From: an uncultured Paraprevotella sp.
GTDB taxonomy: Bacteria > Bacteroidota > Bacteroidia > Bacteroidales > Bacteroidaceae
Direction: 5' to 3'
Assembly: GCA_947177395.1 (NCBI GenBank)
Contig: CAMWUI010000028.1
Span: 1-37,771, forward strand
DNA length: 37,771 bases
Positions 16,141-25,482 of the stretch are shown piece after piece (position 1 is the stretch's first letter; every line of letters starts with the position of its first letter). Position numbers and translations under genes: made by a program. The notes below the pieces were generated by a model. It was not told where the DNA came from, made no database searches, and saw nothing but the letters and a program-made list of their open reading frames with translations.

Positions 16141-16193
16141 ATTGGCGGATTGCTCCGAATCCCCCAATTTCCCTACAGACCTACAAGGGTCGG

Positions 16194-18809
16194 TTAAACT
16201 GTTGTCAGTTCGATGAATTTGTCGATAGCGGCGCTCAATCCCTCGGGATTCTTACCGCCGGCAGTTGCAAAGTGAGGCTGTCCGCCACCGCCGCCTTGCA
16301 TCAGTTTGGCTGCTTCACGAATGGTTCTGCCTACGTTGATTCCGTGCTCTTTGACCAATGCGTCCGAAGCGGCGACTGTCAGCATGGGCTTTTCTTCGTG
16401 TATGCTTCCCAATACGACCAAGGCGGATTCTGTCTGGTTGCGCAATTGGAAGGCCATGTCCTTGACTATGTCGGCCGGCAGAAACAATAGTTTCTTGTAT
16501 ACAGTCACACCGTTGATCAGAGCGGCAGACTCGAGGATGCTTGCTTTCTGCTGGGCGGCCTTTTCCTTTATCACATCTTCCAGCTGCTTTTTCAAGCCGC
16601 TGTTTTCTTCGATGGCTTTCTGTACAGCCTGTTTGATGTCAGGTGCGTTGTTGAACAGTCCGCGCAGTTCGCTCAGGGTGTCCTGTATGAAGTAAAGCAT
16701 TTCCTCCACTTTGGCACCGGTGACCGCTTCTATGCGTCGTACGCCGGCAGCTACGGAACTTTCACTGAGAATCTTCACCATACCGATTTGTCCGGTGGCT
16801 TTCACATGGCAACCGCCACAGAACTCCACACTGTCTCCGAATTGTACCACGCGTACACGGTCGCCGTATTTTTCGCCGAAGAGAGCGATGGCGCCCAGTT
16901 CCTTGGCTTTTTCTATCGGCAGGTCGCGGTGGTCCTGCAAAGGCAGGTTCTCGCGTATCTTGGCGTTGACGATACGTTCCACCTGGCGTAATTCCTCGTC
17001 TGTTACTTTCTGGAAGTGAGAGAAGTCGAAACGCAGGGAGTCCGGAGTGACCAGCGAACCTTTCTGTTCGACATGTTCGCCCAGCACGGTGCGCAGGGCT
17101 TGGTCGAGCAGGTGGGTACAACTGTGGTTGGCTTCGCTTGCGTGGCGCAGGTCCACGTCTACGCAGGCCATGAACGGTGCTTCCGGATGCTGGGGCAATG
17201 TCTTTGCGATGTGTACGGGCAGATTGTTCTCACGTTTTGTGTCGAGGATATCGATGGTTTCGTATTCCGAGCAGATGACTCCGCGGTCTCCGACCTGTCC
17301 GCCCATTTCCGCATAGAACGGAGTCTTGTCCAATACGATCTGATAGAATGACTGCTTCTTTTGCGTTATCTGGCGGTAGCGCAGGATACGGCATTCATAT
17401 TCCGTGTAATCCCATCCGACAAATTCTGTTTCCCCTTCGCCCAATACGGTCCAGTCGCCTGTTTCCACGGTTGCGGCATTGCGGGCGCGCTCTTTTTGTT
17501 TCTGCATTTCTGCGTTGAAAGTTTCTTCATCCACGCTGAGTCCGTGTTCCCGGCATATAAGTTCCGTGAGGTCCAGCGGGAAACCGTAAGTGTCGAACAG
17601 CGTGAATGCCTGCACACCGTCTATTACGCTCTTTCCGGCTGCCCGTGTCTCGTTCATCACGCCGTCCAGCAGCCGGATGCCGGTGTCCAATGTGCGGAGG
17701 AAAGAATCTTCCTCTTCCTTGATGACTTTTGAAATCAGTATTTTCTGTGCTTCCAGTTCCGGATATGTGGAACCCATCTCTTGAATCAGTACCGGCAGCA
17801 ACTTGTAGATGAATGCTTCTTTTTGTCCGAGGAACGTGTAGGCATAGCGTACGGCACGGCGCAGGATGCGGCGGATGACGTATCCGGCCTTGGCGTTGCC
17901 GGGCAGCTGACCGTCGGCGATGGAGAATGCGATGGTGCGCAGGTGGTCGGCTACGACGCGCATAGCCACGTCTTTCTCTTTATCCTCACCGTAATGACAG
18001 CCCGACAGGTCGCCGATGACCCTAATGATGGGCTGGAACACATCCGTGTCGTAGTTCGAACGTTTGCCCTGCATGACGGCGCACAGGCGCTCAAAGCCCA
18101 TTCCCGTGTCGATTACTTTGGCCGGCAGCGGTTCCAGAGACTGGTCGGCTTTGCGGTTGTATTGCATGAACACGAGGTTCCAGATTTCAATCACCAGCGG
18201 ATTGTCTTTGTTCACCAATGCGCTTCCCGGAATCTTGGCTTTTTCTTCATCGGGACGGAGGTCTATGTGTATTTCGGAACACGGACCGCAGGGTCCCGTG
18301 GCCCCCATTTCCCAGAAGTTGTCATGCTTGTTGCCATTCAGGATGTGATCGGCCGGCAGGAACTTTTCCCAATAAGAAGCGGCCTCGTCGTCGCGCGCCA
18401 GTCCTTCGTCCGGGGCGCCCTCGAATACCGTAGCGTAGAGATTGCTTTTGTCGATTTTGAGAACGTCCACCAGATATTCCCAGGCCCATTCGATGGCCTC
18501 TTTCTTAAAATAGTCTCCGAAACTCCAGTTGCCGAGCATTTCAAACATGGTATGGTGGTAGGTGTCGTGTCCCACTTCTTCCAGGTCGTTGTGCTTTCCG
18601 CTTACGCGCAGACACTTCTGGGAGTCCGTGCAGCGTTTGCTGGTGGCCGGACGATTGCCTAGGATGATATCTTTGAACTGGTTCATTCCGGCATTGGTAA
18701 ACATCAGTGTCGGGTCGTCTTTCACCACCATCGGGGCGGAGGGAACAATCAGATGTCCTTTGGATTCGAAGAATTTTTTGAACGAATCGCGTATCTCGTT
18801 TGCTGTCAT
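16194..18809 (-). CDS. alaS: Alanyl-tRNA synthetase
   Basis: An 871-residue class II synthetase charging tRNA-Ala. The N-terminal catalytic core begins [17 protein letters not shown], and motif-rich segments such as [14 protein letters not shown] and [12 protein letters not shown] follow. The editing domain zinc ligands are visible as [12 protein letters not shown] and [13 protein letters not shown], and the C-terminal DHHA1-like glycine-rich [17 protein letters not shown] closes the protein. The start is the ATG at 18809 (MTANEIRDS). An in-frame extension to 18845 adds 12 unconserved residues. A promoter overlapping the divergent MerR promoter lies at 18856-18887. Confidence 0.98.
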   Translation of the reverse strand: MTANEIRDSFKKFFESKGHLIVPSAPMVVKDDPTLMFTNAGMNQFKDIILGNRPATSKRCTDSQKCLRVSGKHNDLEEVGHDTYHHTMFEMLGNWSFGDYFKKEAIEWAWEYLVDVLKIDKSNLYATVFEGAPDEGLARDDEAASYWEKFLPADHILNGNKHDNFWEMGATGPCGPCSEIHIDLRPDEEKAKIPGSALVNKDNPLVIEIWNLVFMQYNRKADQSLEPLPAKVIDTGMGFERLCAVMQGKRSNYDTDVFQPIIRVIGDLSGCHYGEDKEKDVAMRVVADHLRTIAFSIADGQLPGNAKAGYVIRRILRRAVRYAYTFLGQKEAFIYKLLPVLIQEMGSTYPELEAQKILISKVIKEEEDSFLRTLDTGIRLLDGVMNETRAAGKSVIDGVQAFTLFDTYGFPLDLTELICREHGLSVDEETFNAEMQKQKERARNAATVETGDWTVLGEGETEFVGWDYTEYECRILRYRQITQKKQSFYQIVLDKTPFYAEMGGQVGDRGVICSEYETIDILDTKRENNLPVHIAKTLPQHPEAPFMACVDVDLRHASEANHSCTHLLDQALRTVLGEHVEQKGSLVTPDSLRFDFSHFQKVTDEELRQVERIVNAKIRENLPLQDHRDLPIEKAKELGAIALFGEKYGDRVRVVQFGDSVEFCGGCHVKATGQIGMVKILSESSVAAGVRRIEAVTGAKVEEMLYFIQDTLSELRGLFNNAPDIKQAVQKAIEENSGLKKQLEDVIKEKAAQQKASILESAALINGVTVYKKLLFLPADIVKDMAFQLRNQTESALVVLGSIHEEKPMLTVAASDALVKEHGINVGRTIREAAKLMQGGGGGQPHFATAGGKNPEGLSAAIDKFIELTTV

Positions 18810-18851
18810 AATTCTATTTGTTATATACGTTATATATTCTTGCAAAAAAGT

Positions 18852-18883
18852 GTTGCAAAGATAATTTGTTTTACGTACTTTTG
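18852..18883 (+). promoter_or_regulatory. merR-type gene promoter, interlocked with the alaS promoter
   Basis: GTTG (18852-18855) and TACTTTTG (18876-18883) are spaced 20 nt. The -7 element abuts the -33 element of alaS, and this -33 abuts the -7 of alaS, so both RNA polymerase sites occupy the same 36 bp. The ATG of the MerR gene is 40 nt downstream. Confidence 0.65.
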
Positions 18884-18887
18884 CAAA
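18856..18887 (-). promoter_or_regulatory. alaS promoter, interlocked with the divergent merR promoter
   Basis: On the minus strand, TTTG (18884-18887) and TATCTTTG (18856-18863) are spaced exactly 20 nt, a full match to the Bacteroides promoter consensus. The alaS ATG is 46 nt downstream of the -7 element. Confidence 0.75.
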
Positions 18888-18923
18888 GAAATAAAGCGGA
18901 AAGAACGGTAGGAATAGTTAATT

Positions 18924-19271
18924 ATGGCATTGAATCCCAACAAAGAACTCAAGCTGTATTATTCAATCAGCGAAGTGGCGGAAATGTTCGGCGTAACCGA
19001 GACGTTGCTTCGTTATTGGGAGAAAGAGTTTCCTACCATCACGCCCCGTAAGAGCGGCCGTAACATCCGGCAATATACGAAGGAGGATATCGAGGCAGTC
19101 CGGCTGGTCTACAATCTGGTGAAAGTGCGCGGCATGAAATTGGCCGCTGCCCGTGAAACCCTGAAAAAGAACAAGGAGGGCACATTGCAGACAACGGAGG
19201 TGATAGACCGTCTGCAGGCGATTCGCGACGAATTGCTGAGTATCAGGCGCGAATTGGACGGTCTGGTGTGA
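18924..19271 (+). CDS. MerR family transcriptional regulator
   Basis: A 115-residue DNA-binding protein. The MerR winged helix-turn-helix covers about residues 10-80: YYSISEVAEMFGVTETLLRY followed by WEKEFPTITPRKSGRN and RQYTKEDIEAVRLVYNLVK. A short helical tail (LQAIRDELLSIRRELDGL) is suited to coiled-coil dimerisation. There is no ligand-binding domain and no metal-binding cysteines, so it belongs to the short MerR group widespread in Bacteroidetes, whose targets are not established. It is transcribed divergently from alaS and converges on the rsh gene, with a 19-nt gap. Confidence 0.93.
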   Translation: MALNPNKELKLYYSISEVAEMFGVTETLLRYWEKEFPTITPRKSGRNIRQYTKEDIEAVRLVYNLVKVRGMKLAAARETLKKNKEGTLQTTEVIDRLQAIRDELLSIRRELDGLV

Positions 19272-19290
19272 AAGTCCTGCCGAGGCACGC

Positions 19291-21540
19291 TTAGCTGATG
19301 CGTGTCACTTCCTGTACTTCTTTGATTTGTTTCAGTTCTTTGCAGATAGCCCGTACATCCTGCACATCGTGCACGCTCAATTGTACATCGCATTCGAAGA
19401 TACCGTCGTTGGCTTCTATCGTCAGTTTGTGGATGTTGACGTTGAGTTGGTCGAACAACGTGCTTGTTATCCGGTTGAGTACACCGATATGGTCGATGCC
19501 GTTCAGGTGTATCGTGGCCGGGAAATAGAGCGCTTTGTGCGTGTCCCATACGGCCGCCAGAATATGATTGCCATCGCTGACTTTCAGTTTGTCTGCGACA
19601 GGGCAGTTGCGTTTGTGGATGACAACGCGGTTGTCGGAATCCAGGTATCCCAGTACATCATCTCCGGGGATGGGGTGACAACATTTTCCGATGATGAACC
19701 GCCGGATGTTTTCTTCGTTCAGGATAACCGGTTTCTTCTTATCTATGACGATCGGGCTTTCGTGCGTTTCATGGAGGGAGGTCTGAATCTCTTTCCTGCC
19801 CGATTTAAAGAACGGTATATATTTCTTCCATTTGTTGTTCCCCGTTTTTTCGCGCAGGACATCCAGATCGTTTTCTCCCAGGATGATGGTCTGCTTTCCG
19901 ATGGCCGAAAGCAACTGTTCCCGCAATTTGACGCCGTGGAGGGTGCAAAGTTTGTCCAGATTCAGGCTGTTGGGTTCCATTTCGGCCTTCTCGAAAAACT
20001 CGTTGAGGATTTCTTCCCCTTTCTTCTGCATGTCCCGTTCCTCCCGGCGCAGGATGGCCTGTATCTTGCCTTTGGCTTTGGCGGTGGTGGCGAAGTTTAT
20101 CCATTCGGGTTGCACGCGCTGTGTCTTGGATGTGAGAATCTCCACCTGGTCGCCGCTTTGCAGTTTGTGGCTGAGCGGCACCAGCACATGGTTTACCTTG
20201 GCGCCGATGCAATGACTGCCCAGCACCGTGTGGATACTGAATGCGAAGTCCAATGCCGTACAGTCTGCCGGCATGGTCTTGAATTCGCCTTTGGGAGTGA
20301 CAACGAAGATTTCCGAAGCATACAGGTTCAATTTGATAGCGTCCAGGAAATCAAGTGCGTTCGGTTGTGGATCGTCCAATATCTCCTTGATGGTATGCAA
20401 CCATTTTTCCAGTTCGTTTTCACTGTCCAGCGTTGTCTTGGTGCCTTCTTTGTACTTCCAGTGGGCGGCGAAGCCTTGTTCGGCCATTTCGTCCATTCGT
20501 GTAGAGCGGATCTGCACTTCGATCCACTGCCCCTTGGGGGTCATGAGAGTGACGTGCAGCGCCTGGTATCCGTTGGCCTTCGGGTGACTTAGCCAGTCGC
20601 GGAAGCGTTCGGGATGGGGCTTGTAGATGGAACTTGTGCATACGTATATCTGGAAGCACTCGTTGATTTCATCCTCTATCGATTTCGGTTCAAAGATGAT
20701 GCGCACGGCCAATATGTCATATACCTCTTCAAAGGGGATATGCTTGTTTTGCATCTTGCTCCAGATGGAATAGGGAGTTTTGACGCGGGCCTTGATTTCG
20801 TATTTGAATCCCATGCGGTCCAGTTGCCGGCGGATGGGGCCGGTGAATTCGTCGAATACGCTGACGCGCTGTTTCTGTGTCAGGGCCAGTTTTTCTTTGA
20901 TTTGCTGGTATTCTTCCGGATGTTCGTAGCGGAAACTCAGGTCTTCCAGTTCTTCCTTGATTTTGTTAAGTCCCAGGCGATGCGCCAGAGGGGCATAAAT
21001 ATAAAGTGTCTCGCCTGCGATTTTGTATTGTTTGTTGGGCAGTTGGGAACCGAGCGTCCGCATGTTGTGCAGGCGGTCGGAAATCTTGATGAGGATGACG
21101 CGGATGTCATCGCTCATGGTGAGCAGGAGTTTTTTGAAAGATTCGGCCTGTGCGGAAGCTTGGTCTCCGAAGATGCCGCCGGAAATTTTGGTCAGTCCGT
21201 CCACGATGCGGGCGACCTTCTCTCCGAAAATATTGGAGATGTCCTCGACCGTGTAGTCCGTGTCCTCCACCACATCATGCAAAAGGGCGGCACAGATGGA
21301 TGTCGAACCCAGTCCGATTTCCTCACAGACAATCTGGGCGACGGCTATGGGGTGCATGATATATGGCTCTCCCGACAGGCGGCGTACGCCCTTGTGAGCC
21401 TGTTTGGCGAAGTTGAAAGCTTTTGTGATGACTTCCACTTTTTTCCGGTGGCGGGAATTCAGGTACGTGTCCACCAGATGCTGGAACGCCTGGCTTACCA
21501 TGATTTCATCATCCATGTCTTTGTGCGCTAACTCTTCCAT
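19291..21540 (-). CDS. rsh: RelA/SpoT family (p)ppGpp synthetase/hydrolase
   Basis: A 749-residue Rsh protein controlling the stringent-response alarmone. The HD hydrolase domain has the HD pair at residues 88-89 (ALLHDVVEDTDYT) and an intact ISDRLHNMRTL segment. The synthetase domain contains KARVKTPYSIWSKMQNKHIP and YDILAVRIIF. A TGS domain (about 400-465), a cysteine-bearing FIIGKCCHPIPGDDVLGY segment and a C-terminal ACT domain (HIGVLNRITSTLFDQLNVNI) follow. Intact HD residues suggest a bifunctional enzyme; whether synthesis or hydrolysis dominates cannot be told here. It is the last gene of the par operon, 36 nt after the transglycosylase stop. Confidence 0.95.
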   Translation of the reverse strand: MEELAHKDMDDEIMVSQAFQHLVDTYLNSRHRKKVEVITKAFNFAKQAHKGVRRLSGEPYIMHPIAVAQIVCEEIGLGSTSICAALLHDVVEDTDYTVEDISNIFGEKVARIVDGLTKISGGIFGDQASAQAESFKKLLLTMSDDIRVILIKISDRLHNMRTLGSQLPNKQYKIAGETLYIYAPLAHRLGLNKIKEELEDLSFRYEHPEEYQQIKEKLALTQKQRVSVFDEFTGPIRRQLDRMGFKYEIKARVKTPYSIWSKMQNKHIPFEEVYDILAVRIIFEPKSIEDEINECFQIYVCTSSIYKPHPERFRDWLSHPKANGYQALHVTLMTPKGQWIEVQIRSTRMDEMAEQGFAAHWKYKEGTKTTLDSENELEKWLHTIKEILDDPQPNALDFLDAIKLNLYASEIFVVTPKGEFKTMPADCTALDFAFSIHTVLGSHCIGAKVNHVLVPLSHKLQSGDQVEILTSKTQRVQPEWINFATTAKAKGKIQAILRREERDMQKKGEEILNEFFEKAEMEPNSLNLDKLCTLHGVKLREQLLSAIGKQTIILGENDLDVLREKTGNNKWKKYIPFFKSGRKEIQTSLHETHESPIVIDKKKPVILNEENIRRFIIGKCCHPIPGDDVLGYLDSDNRVVIHKRNCPVADKLKVSDGNHILAAVWDTHKALYFPATIHLNGIDHIGVLNRITSTLFDQLNVNIHKLTIEANDGIFECDVQLSVHDVQDVRAICKELKQIKEVQEVTRIS

Positions 21541-21576
21541 ACGACCTCCTTGTGTTATGCAGGCTTATCCCTTGGT

Positions 21577-22860
21577 TTATTTGATTCTGATTTTTTGTCC
21601 GGCACGTATGTTCGTACCTTTTATCTTGTTCAACCGTTGCAGTTGTTTCACGGAAACTCCGTTGCGGCGGGCGATTTCCGAGAGGGTATCTCCTTTGCGT
21701 ACCGTGACGCTCGACTGTCCTTGTCTGTTCCGGCCGTTGTTGCGTTTACCGCCTTTTGCCGGTATCATGCGCGCGGGCACATTCGTCTCGCTTCGTCTCG
21801 TAAACAGTTCGTCCGACCTGTAGTTATATACGGAATCCTTGGCGTTGATGAAGGCGGTGATGCCGGCCGTCGGCAACCGCAGGGTGCACGCCCCCGCCCC
21901 ACCGGGTATCAGGCCGGTGCGGTACTGGGGGTTCAGGGCGCTGATTTCATCCATACTTACGTTGCACACAGCCGCGATTTGTTCGAAATGAACGTTGCGG
22001 TGTATCATCAGCGTATCGGTGCTGGCCGGCAATTTGCTGTTGACCGGACAGATGTTATGGTCGCAGTAATAGTTCATGATATAATTGGCGGCGATGAAGG
22101 CGGGCACATAGCCGCGTGTCTCCTGAGGGAGATAAGGATAAATGGCCCAGTAGTCTTTTTCTCCTCCAGACCGGCTGATAGCCTTGTTCACGTTGCCCGG
22201 TCCGCAGTTGTAGGCGGCAATGACCAGTGTCCAATCCTTGTAGATGGCATATAGGTCTTTCAGATAACGGGCGGCGGCATAGGACGACTTGATCGGGTCG
22301 CGCCTCTCGTCTACCAGACTTGTCACATCCAGACCGTAACTTTTCCCCGTGGTAATCATGAATTGCCAGAGTCCGGCGGCACCGACCCGCGATGTCGCTT
22401 TCGGATTGAGGGCGGATTCGATGACGGGAAGGTATTTCAGCTCCAGGGGAAGCTGGTAGCTTTCCAGTGCCTCCTCAAAGATGGGGTTATAGAAGTTGCA
22501 GGCTCCCAACATGTAGGCTACGGATCTGCGCAGACGGCCGCTGTATTGGTCTATAAACTTCTGTACCACCTCGTTGTAAGGCATCTCTATGATGTTGGGA
22601 AGGCGTTCCAGCCGGTTGATGTAAGTCTCGCGGGGGAAGGTTGGGTTTTCCTCGCTGGATTCGCATGTCTCGTCGAAGGTAAGGTAGTTCCGGACATTCC
22701 ATTCCTGTAGCAGACTGTCGATGTCCGAAACCATGCCTTCCGGCAGGTCGATTATTTCATCCTTGCCGGTCTTGGAGTCATGTACGGTGATTTCGTTCTG
22801 TGCCTGCATGCATAGACTTCCGGTCCATAGTGCCAAACAGATGATGCTTATTTTTTTCAT
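21577..22860 (-). CDS. Lytic transglycosylase with LysM domain (MltD-like)
   Basis: A 427-residue exported peptidoglycan lytic transglycosylase. The signal peptide is MKKISIICLALWTGSLCMQA. The SLT domain has the catalytic glutamate Glu148 in LPVIESALNPKATS, then GAAGLWQFM and AYNCGPGNVNKA. A degenerate LysM-like stretch (about 285-325) precedes a clear C-terminal LysM (VRKGDTLSEIARRNGVSVKQ to IRAGQKIRIK). It cleaves glycan strands in the periplasm. It starts 7 nt after the DUF5683 stop, so translation is probably linked. MltD of E. coli has the same SLT-then-LysM layout, but the sequence does not prove orthology. Confidence 0.92.
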   Translation of the reverse strand: MKKISIICLALWTGSLCMQAQNEITVHDSKTGKDEIIDLPEGMVSDIDSLLQEWNVRNYLTFDETCESSEENPTFPRETYINRLERLPNIIEMPYNEVVQKFIDQYSGRLRRSVAYMLGACNFYNPIFEEALESYQLPLELKYLPVIESALNPKATSRVGAAGLWQFMITTGKSYGLDVTSLVDERRDPIKSSYAAARYLKDLYAIYKDWTLVIAAYNCGPGNVNKAISRSGGEKDYWAIYPYLPQETRGYVPAFIAANYIMNYYCDHNICPVNSKLPASTDTLMIHRNVHFEQIAAVCNVSMDEISALNPQYRTGLIPGGAGACTLRLPTAGITAFINAKDSVYNYRSDELFTRRSETNVPARMIPAKGGKRNNGRNRQGQSSVTVRKGDTLSEIARRNGVSVKQLQRLNKIKGTNIRAGQKIRIK

Positions 22861-22867
22861 GATGTTT

Positions 22868-23629
22868 TTAGAAGTTTAGTTTGCATTGCACGCCCACCGT
22901 CGAGTGACCGGCGAACATGCCCTTGTTGTTGTATAGGGTCGGCTCTATCTTCAGACTCAGGTCTTTGGAGATATCGAACGACGAAAGTTCGGCGTCCACG
23001 TATGCGTCGATGACGGACAGGGCGTAGACGGCTATCATGGCAAAGATACTCATGTCCCGGTATTTGCGATAGAAATTCTTCTTGTTCTTGAAAATCTCCT
23101 TGAAGCGTTCCTCCCGTCCGGCGATGTTGTAGTTGAGCGGAAGCATCTGCATATAACTCTTCGTGTTGGGATCATCGTCCATGATGTCGAGGTATGCCTG
23201 GGAGTAATCCCGGTACATCTGGCCGTTCCATGTCAGGGCATACACGCATCCCAGGAATCCACCGTAGACGATGGGCAGTTTCCAGTATTTGCGGTTGTAT
23301 ATCTGGCCGGCTCCGGGGATGACCAGGGCCAGCCACATGGCTTTCTGAGGACTGGGGACGAACTGTTTGCGCGGTTTCATGATGCTGTTGATGAGCGAGT
23401 CATTGATTTGAGCCAGACGTTCCGTGTCTGCGGGGAGTATTTCGGCCGCGGATGCGGCGATGGAATCTTCCGGGGCGATACTGTCCGTCTGCCAGCCGCA
23501 GTCCTGCGTGGATGCGGGAGAAGAAAGCGTGTGGGAGGTATGGGCCCATAGCGAAGACATCCCGCCAATCCCTGTCAGGAGGATTAGCAGGATGGCGTAT
23601 TTGCTGTATATGAATCCTGTATGTCTCAA
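22868..23629 (-). CDS. DUF5683 domain-containing membrane protein
   Basis: A 253-residue protein with an N-terminal signal or anchor segment (YAILLILLTGIGGMSSLWA), a low-complexity Ser/Ala/Asp region, and a conserved membrane-associated part starting AMWLALVIPGAGQIYNRKYW, the hallmark of DUF5683. Further hydrophobic stretches are LPIVYGGFLGCVYALTW and MSIFAMIAVYALSVIDAYVD. The function is unknown. In Bacteroidales it regularly sits between parB and a lytic transglycosylase gene. Its ATG overlaps the parB stop by 4 bp. Confidence 0.88.
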   Translation of the reverse strand: MRHTGFIYSKYAILLILLTGIGGMSSLWAHTSHTLSSPASTQDCGWQTDSIAPEDSIAASAAEILPADTERLAQINDSLINSIMKPRKQFVPSPQKAMWLALVIPGAGQIYNRKYWKLPIVYGGFLGCVYALTWNGQMYRDYSQAYLDIMDDDPNTKSYMQMLPLNYNIAGREERFKEIFKNKKNFYRKYRDMSIFAMIAVYALSVIDAYVDAELSSFDISKDLSLKIEPTLYNNKGMFAGHSTVGVQCKLNF

Positions 23630-24519
23630 TGTTTCAGACTGTCAAACAATTCGATGATACGTTCCAGTTCCTCTTCGTTGGCGAACGGTATGCTTATTTT
23701 CCCTTTCCCTTTGTCAGAACAGGTCAGTTGCACTTTTGCCTGGAAGAAACTTGCAAGTCTGTTTTTCAGTAGATTGTACTCTTCAGGCAGTTTGGCACCG
23801 CGCGGCTTCAGGGCTTTGCCGCCGGGACGTACGGTTTCACCTTCCATCAAGGCGCGTACCATATCCTCCACCTTTCTCACCGACAAGTTTTCCTTGCGGA
23901 TTTCGTTGAACAGTTTGATTTGCAGAGTCGGGTTGTCCAGTGCGAGCAGGGCGCGGGCGTGTCCCATGTCGATTTCCCTGTTCTGCAGGGCCACCTGTAT
24001 GGGAGCGGGAAGTTTCAGCAGGCGCAGGTAGTTGGTGATGGTCGTGCGGTTTTTTCCCACCCGTTCGCTGAGCCGTTCCTGAGTCAGATTGTATTGCTCC
24101 AGCAGATGCTGGTAGGCAAGAGCTATTTCCAAGGAATTCAGGTCCTCGCGCTGAATGTTTTCAATCAGTGCCATTTCCATCACGTTCTCATCGTCTGCCG
24201 TGCGGATATAGGCCGGAATGCTGCGCAATCCTGCCATTTTGGATGCTTTCCACCGGCGTTCTCCGGCGATGATCTGGTATGTCCCGTCCTCCATCTGGCG
24301 GAGGGTGATGGGTTGTATGATGCCGATTTCCGCAATCGAGTCGGACAACTCCTGTAAACTTACCGGGTCGAATTCGCGCCGGGGCTGGTTGGGGTTGGCG
24401 AATATCTGCTCGATGCTGACTTCATGTATGGAGGACGAACCTTCCGTTTTCACCTCGCGGGTGGAAATGAGGGCATCCAATCCTCTGCCCAGTGCGGGAT
24501 ATTTCTTATGTACTGCCAT
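23626..24519 (-). CDS. parB: Chromosome-partitioning protein ParB
   Basis: A 297-residue ParB/Spo0J protein that loads at parS sites and slides as a CTP-dependent clamp. The N-terminal CTP-binding domain carries NPNQPRREF and the diagnostic GERRWKASK box (about residues 86-94). The central helix-turn-helix is LTQERLSERVGKNRTTITNY, and the C-terminal dimerisation domain follows. The first residues, KKYPALGRGLDALI, are the conserved ParA-interacting peptide. It begins directly after the parA stop with no gap. Confidence 0.97.
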   Translation of the reverse strand: MAVHKKYPALGRGLDALISTREVKTEGSSSIHEVSIEQIFANPNQPRREFDPVSLQELSDSIAEIGIIQPITLRQMEDGTYQIIAGERRWKASKMAGLRSIPAYIRTADDENVMEMALIENIQREDLNSLEIALAYQHLLEQYNLTQERLSERVGKNRTTITNYLRLLKLPAPIQVALQNREIDMGHARALLALDNPTLQIKLFNEIRKENLSVRKVEDMVRALMEGETVRPGGKALKPRGAKLPEEYNLLKNRLASFFQAKVQLTCSDKGKGKISIPFANEEELERIIELFDSLKH

Positions 24520-25284
24520 TTATTTGTTCTTTTCGATGATTTCTTTGGCCAGGGCCAAGTGGTTGCGGGCTCCGGTGGAGTCCGTGTCGTACAAGATGGC
24601 GGGCACGCCGTGGCTCGGTGCCTCGCTGAGTTTGACATTCCGCTGGATGACGGTGTTGAAAACCAGTTCCTGAAAATGCCTTTTGACTTCGTCGTAGATT
24701 TGATTGGCCAGACGGAGGCGGCTGTCGTACATGGTGAGCAGGAATCCTTCAATGTCCAGTGTCGGATTCAGTTTGGATTTGATTATCTTGATGGTGTTGA
24801 GCAACTGGCTGATGCCTTCCAGTGCAAAATATTCGCATTGTACGGGGATGATGACGGAGTCGGCGGCAGTCAGGGCGTTGACCGTGATGAGTCCTAAGGA
24901 CGGAGAACAGTCGATGAGGATATAGTCATATTCGTCTTTCAGGGGGTGCAGCAATGCTGTGAGGGTTTTCTCGCGGTTGGGCAGGTTGAGCATTTCTATT
25001 TCCGCCCCCACAAGGTCGATGTGCGAGGGGATGATGTCGAGTGAATCGATATCCGTCGTGTAGATGGCGTCACGGACATCGACATGGTTGATAATGCATT
25101 CGTAGATGGAACAGTCCACCTCGGCTATGTCTACTCCCAGTCCCGATGAGGCGTTGGCCTGCGGGTCTGCGTCCACCAACAGCACTTTTTTTTCCAAGGT
25201 GGCCAGCGATGCGGCCAGATTCATGGAAGTTGTTGTCTTGCCAACGCCGCCTTTCTGATTTGCTATTGCGATTATTTTTCCCAT
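24520..25284 (-). CDS. parA: Chromosome-partitioning ATPase ParA (Soj-like)
   Basis: A 254-residue Walker-type ATPase for chromosome segregation. The deviant Walker A is [15 protein letters not shown] (about residues 10-24), the A' motif is [12 protein letters not shown], and the Walker B region is [14 protein letters not shown]. There is no N-terminal DNA-binding extension, so it is the short chromosomal Soj type and not the plasmid P1 type. It leads the operon parA-parB-DUF5683-transglycosylase-rsh. Confidence 0.97.
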   Translation of the reverse strand: MGKIIAIANQKGGVGKTTTSMNLAASLATLEKKVLLVDADPQANASSGLGVDIAEVDCSIYECIINHVDVRDAIYTTDIDSLDIIPSHIDLVGAEIEMLNLPNREKTLTALLHPLKDEYDYILIDCSPSLGLITVNALTAADSVIIPVQCEYFALEGISQLLNTIKIIKSKLNPTLDIEGFLLTMYDSRLRLANQIYDEVKRHFQELVFNTVIQRNVKLSEAPSHGVPAILYDTDSTGARNHLALAKEIIEKNK

Positions 25285-25412
25285 ATCTTGTTTGTTTGTG
25301 AAGGCAAAGTAACCTAATCTTTTATGTTCGGCCCCTATCCCGGAGGGAAACTTTTGTTAAATTGTTGATAACTCAGGGGGATTGTTCATAACTTTGCGCG
25401 ACCTTTACGCCG

Positions 25413-25420
25413 CAAAGATA
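25413..25420 (-). promoter_or_regulatory. -7 element (TATCTTTG) for the parA operon
   Basis: The minus strand reads TATCTTTG, an exact -7 match. It implies a leader of about 120 nt before parA. No exact -33 TTTG is at the standard distance. Confidence 0.45.
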
Positions 25421-25461
25421 TAATATTTTGGTGGAATTCATGGCAATTGCCCCTTTTTTTG

Positions 25462-25469
25462 TATTTTTG
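25462..25469 (+). promoter_or_regulatory. -7 element (TATTTTTG) for surE-lpxB
   Basis: TATTTTTG matches TAnnTTTG and lies only 13 nt before the first possible surE ATG, so the mRNA leader would be very short. Confidence 0.45.
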
Positions 25470-25482
25470 CCGTCTCCAAAAA

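Larger units (their letters stand above)
15430..16193. repeat. Gene-free repeat-rich intergenic region
   Basis: No convincing gene lies in these 764 bp between the RecD-like helicase and alaS. The stretch is a mosaic of two 41-nt direct repeats, two 74-nt direct repeats with a 29-nt inverted relative, and two neighbouring tandem arrays with a 23-24-nt period, each listed separately. It also holds a GGGAGGG/CCCTCCC hairpin (15809-15846). A 135-codon frame on the minus strand (15521-15928) is created by the repeats and shows no known family. Confidence 0.8.

Noticed and set aside
21644..21657. parS-like site TGTTTCACGGAAAC near parAB
   Set aside because: It lacks one base of the parS centre (GTTTCACGTGAAAC), has a mismatched flank, and lies inside the LysM coding sequence of the transglycosylase gene, so chance coding similarity is more likely.
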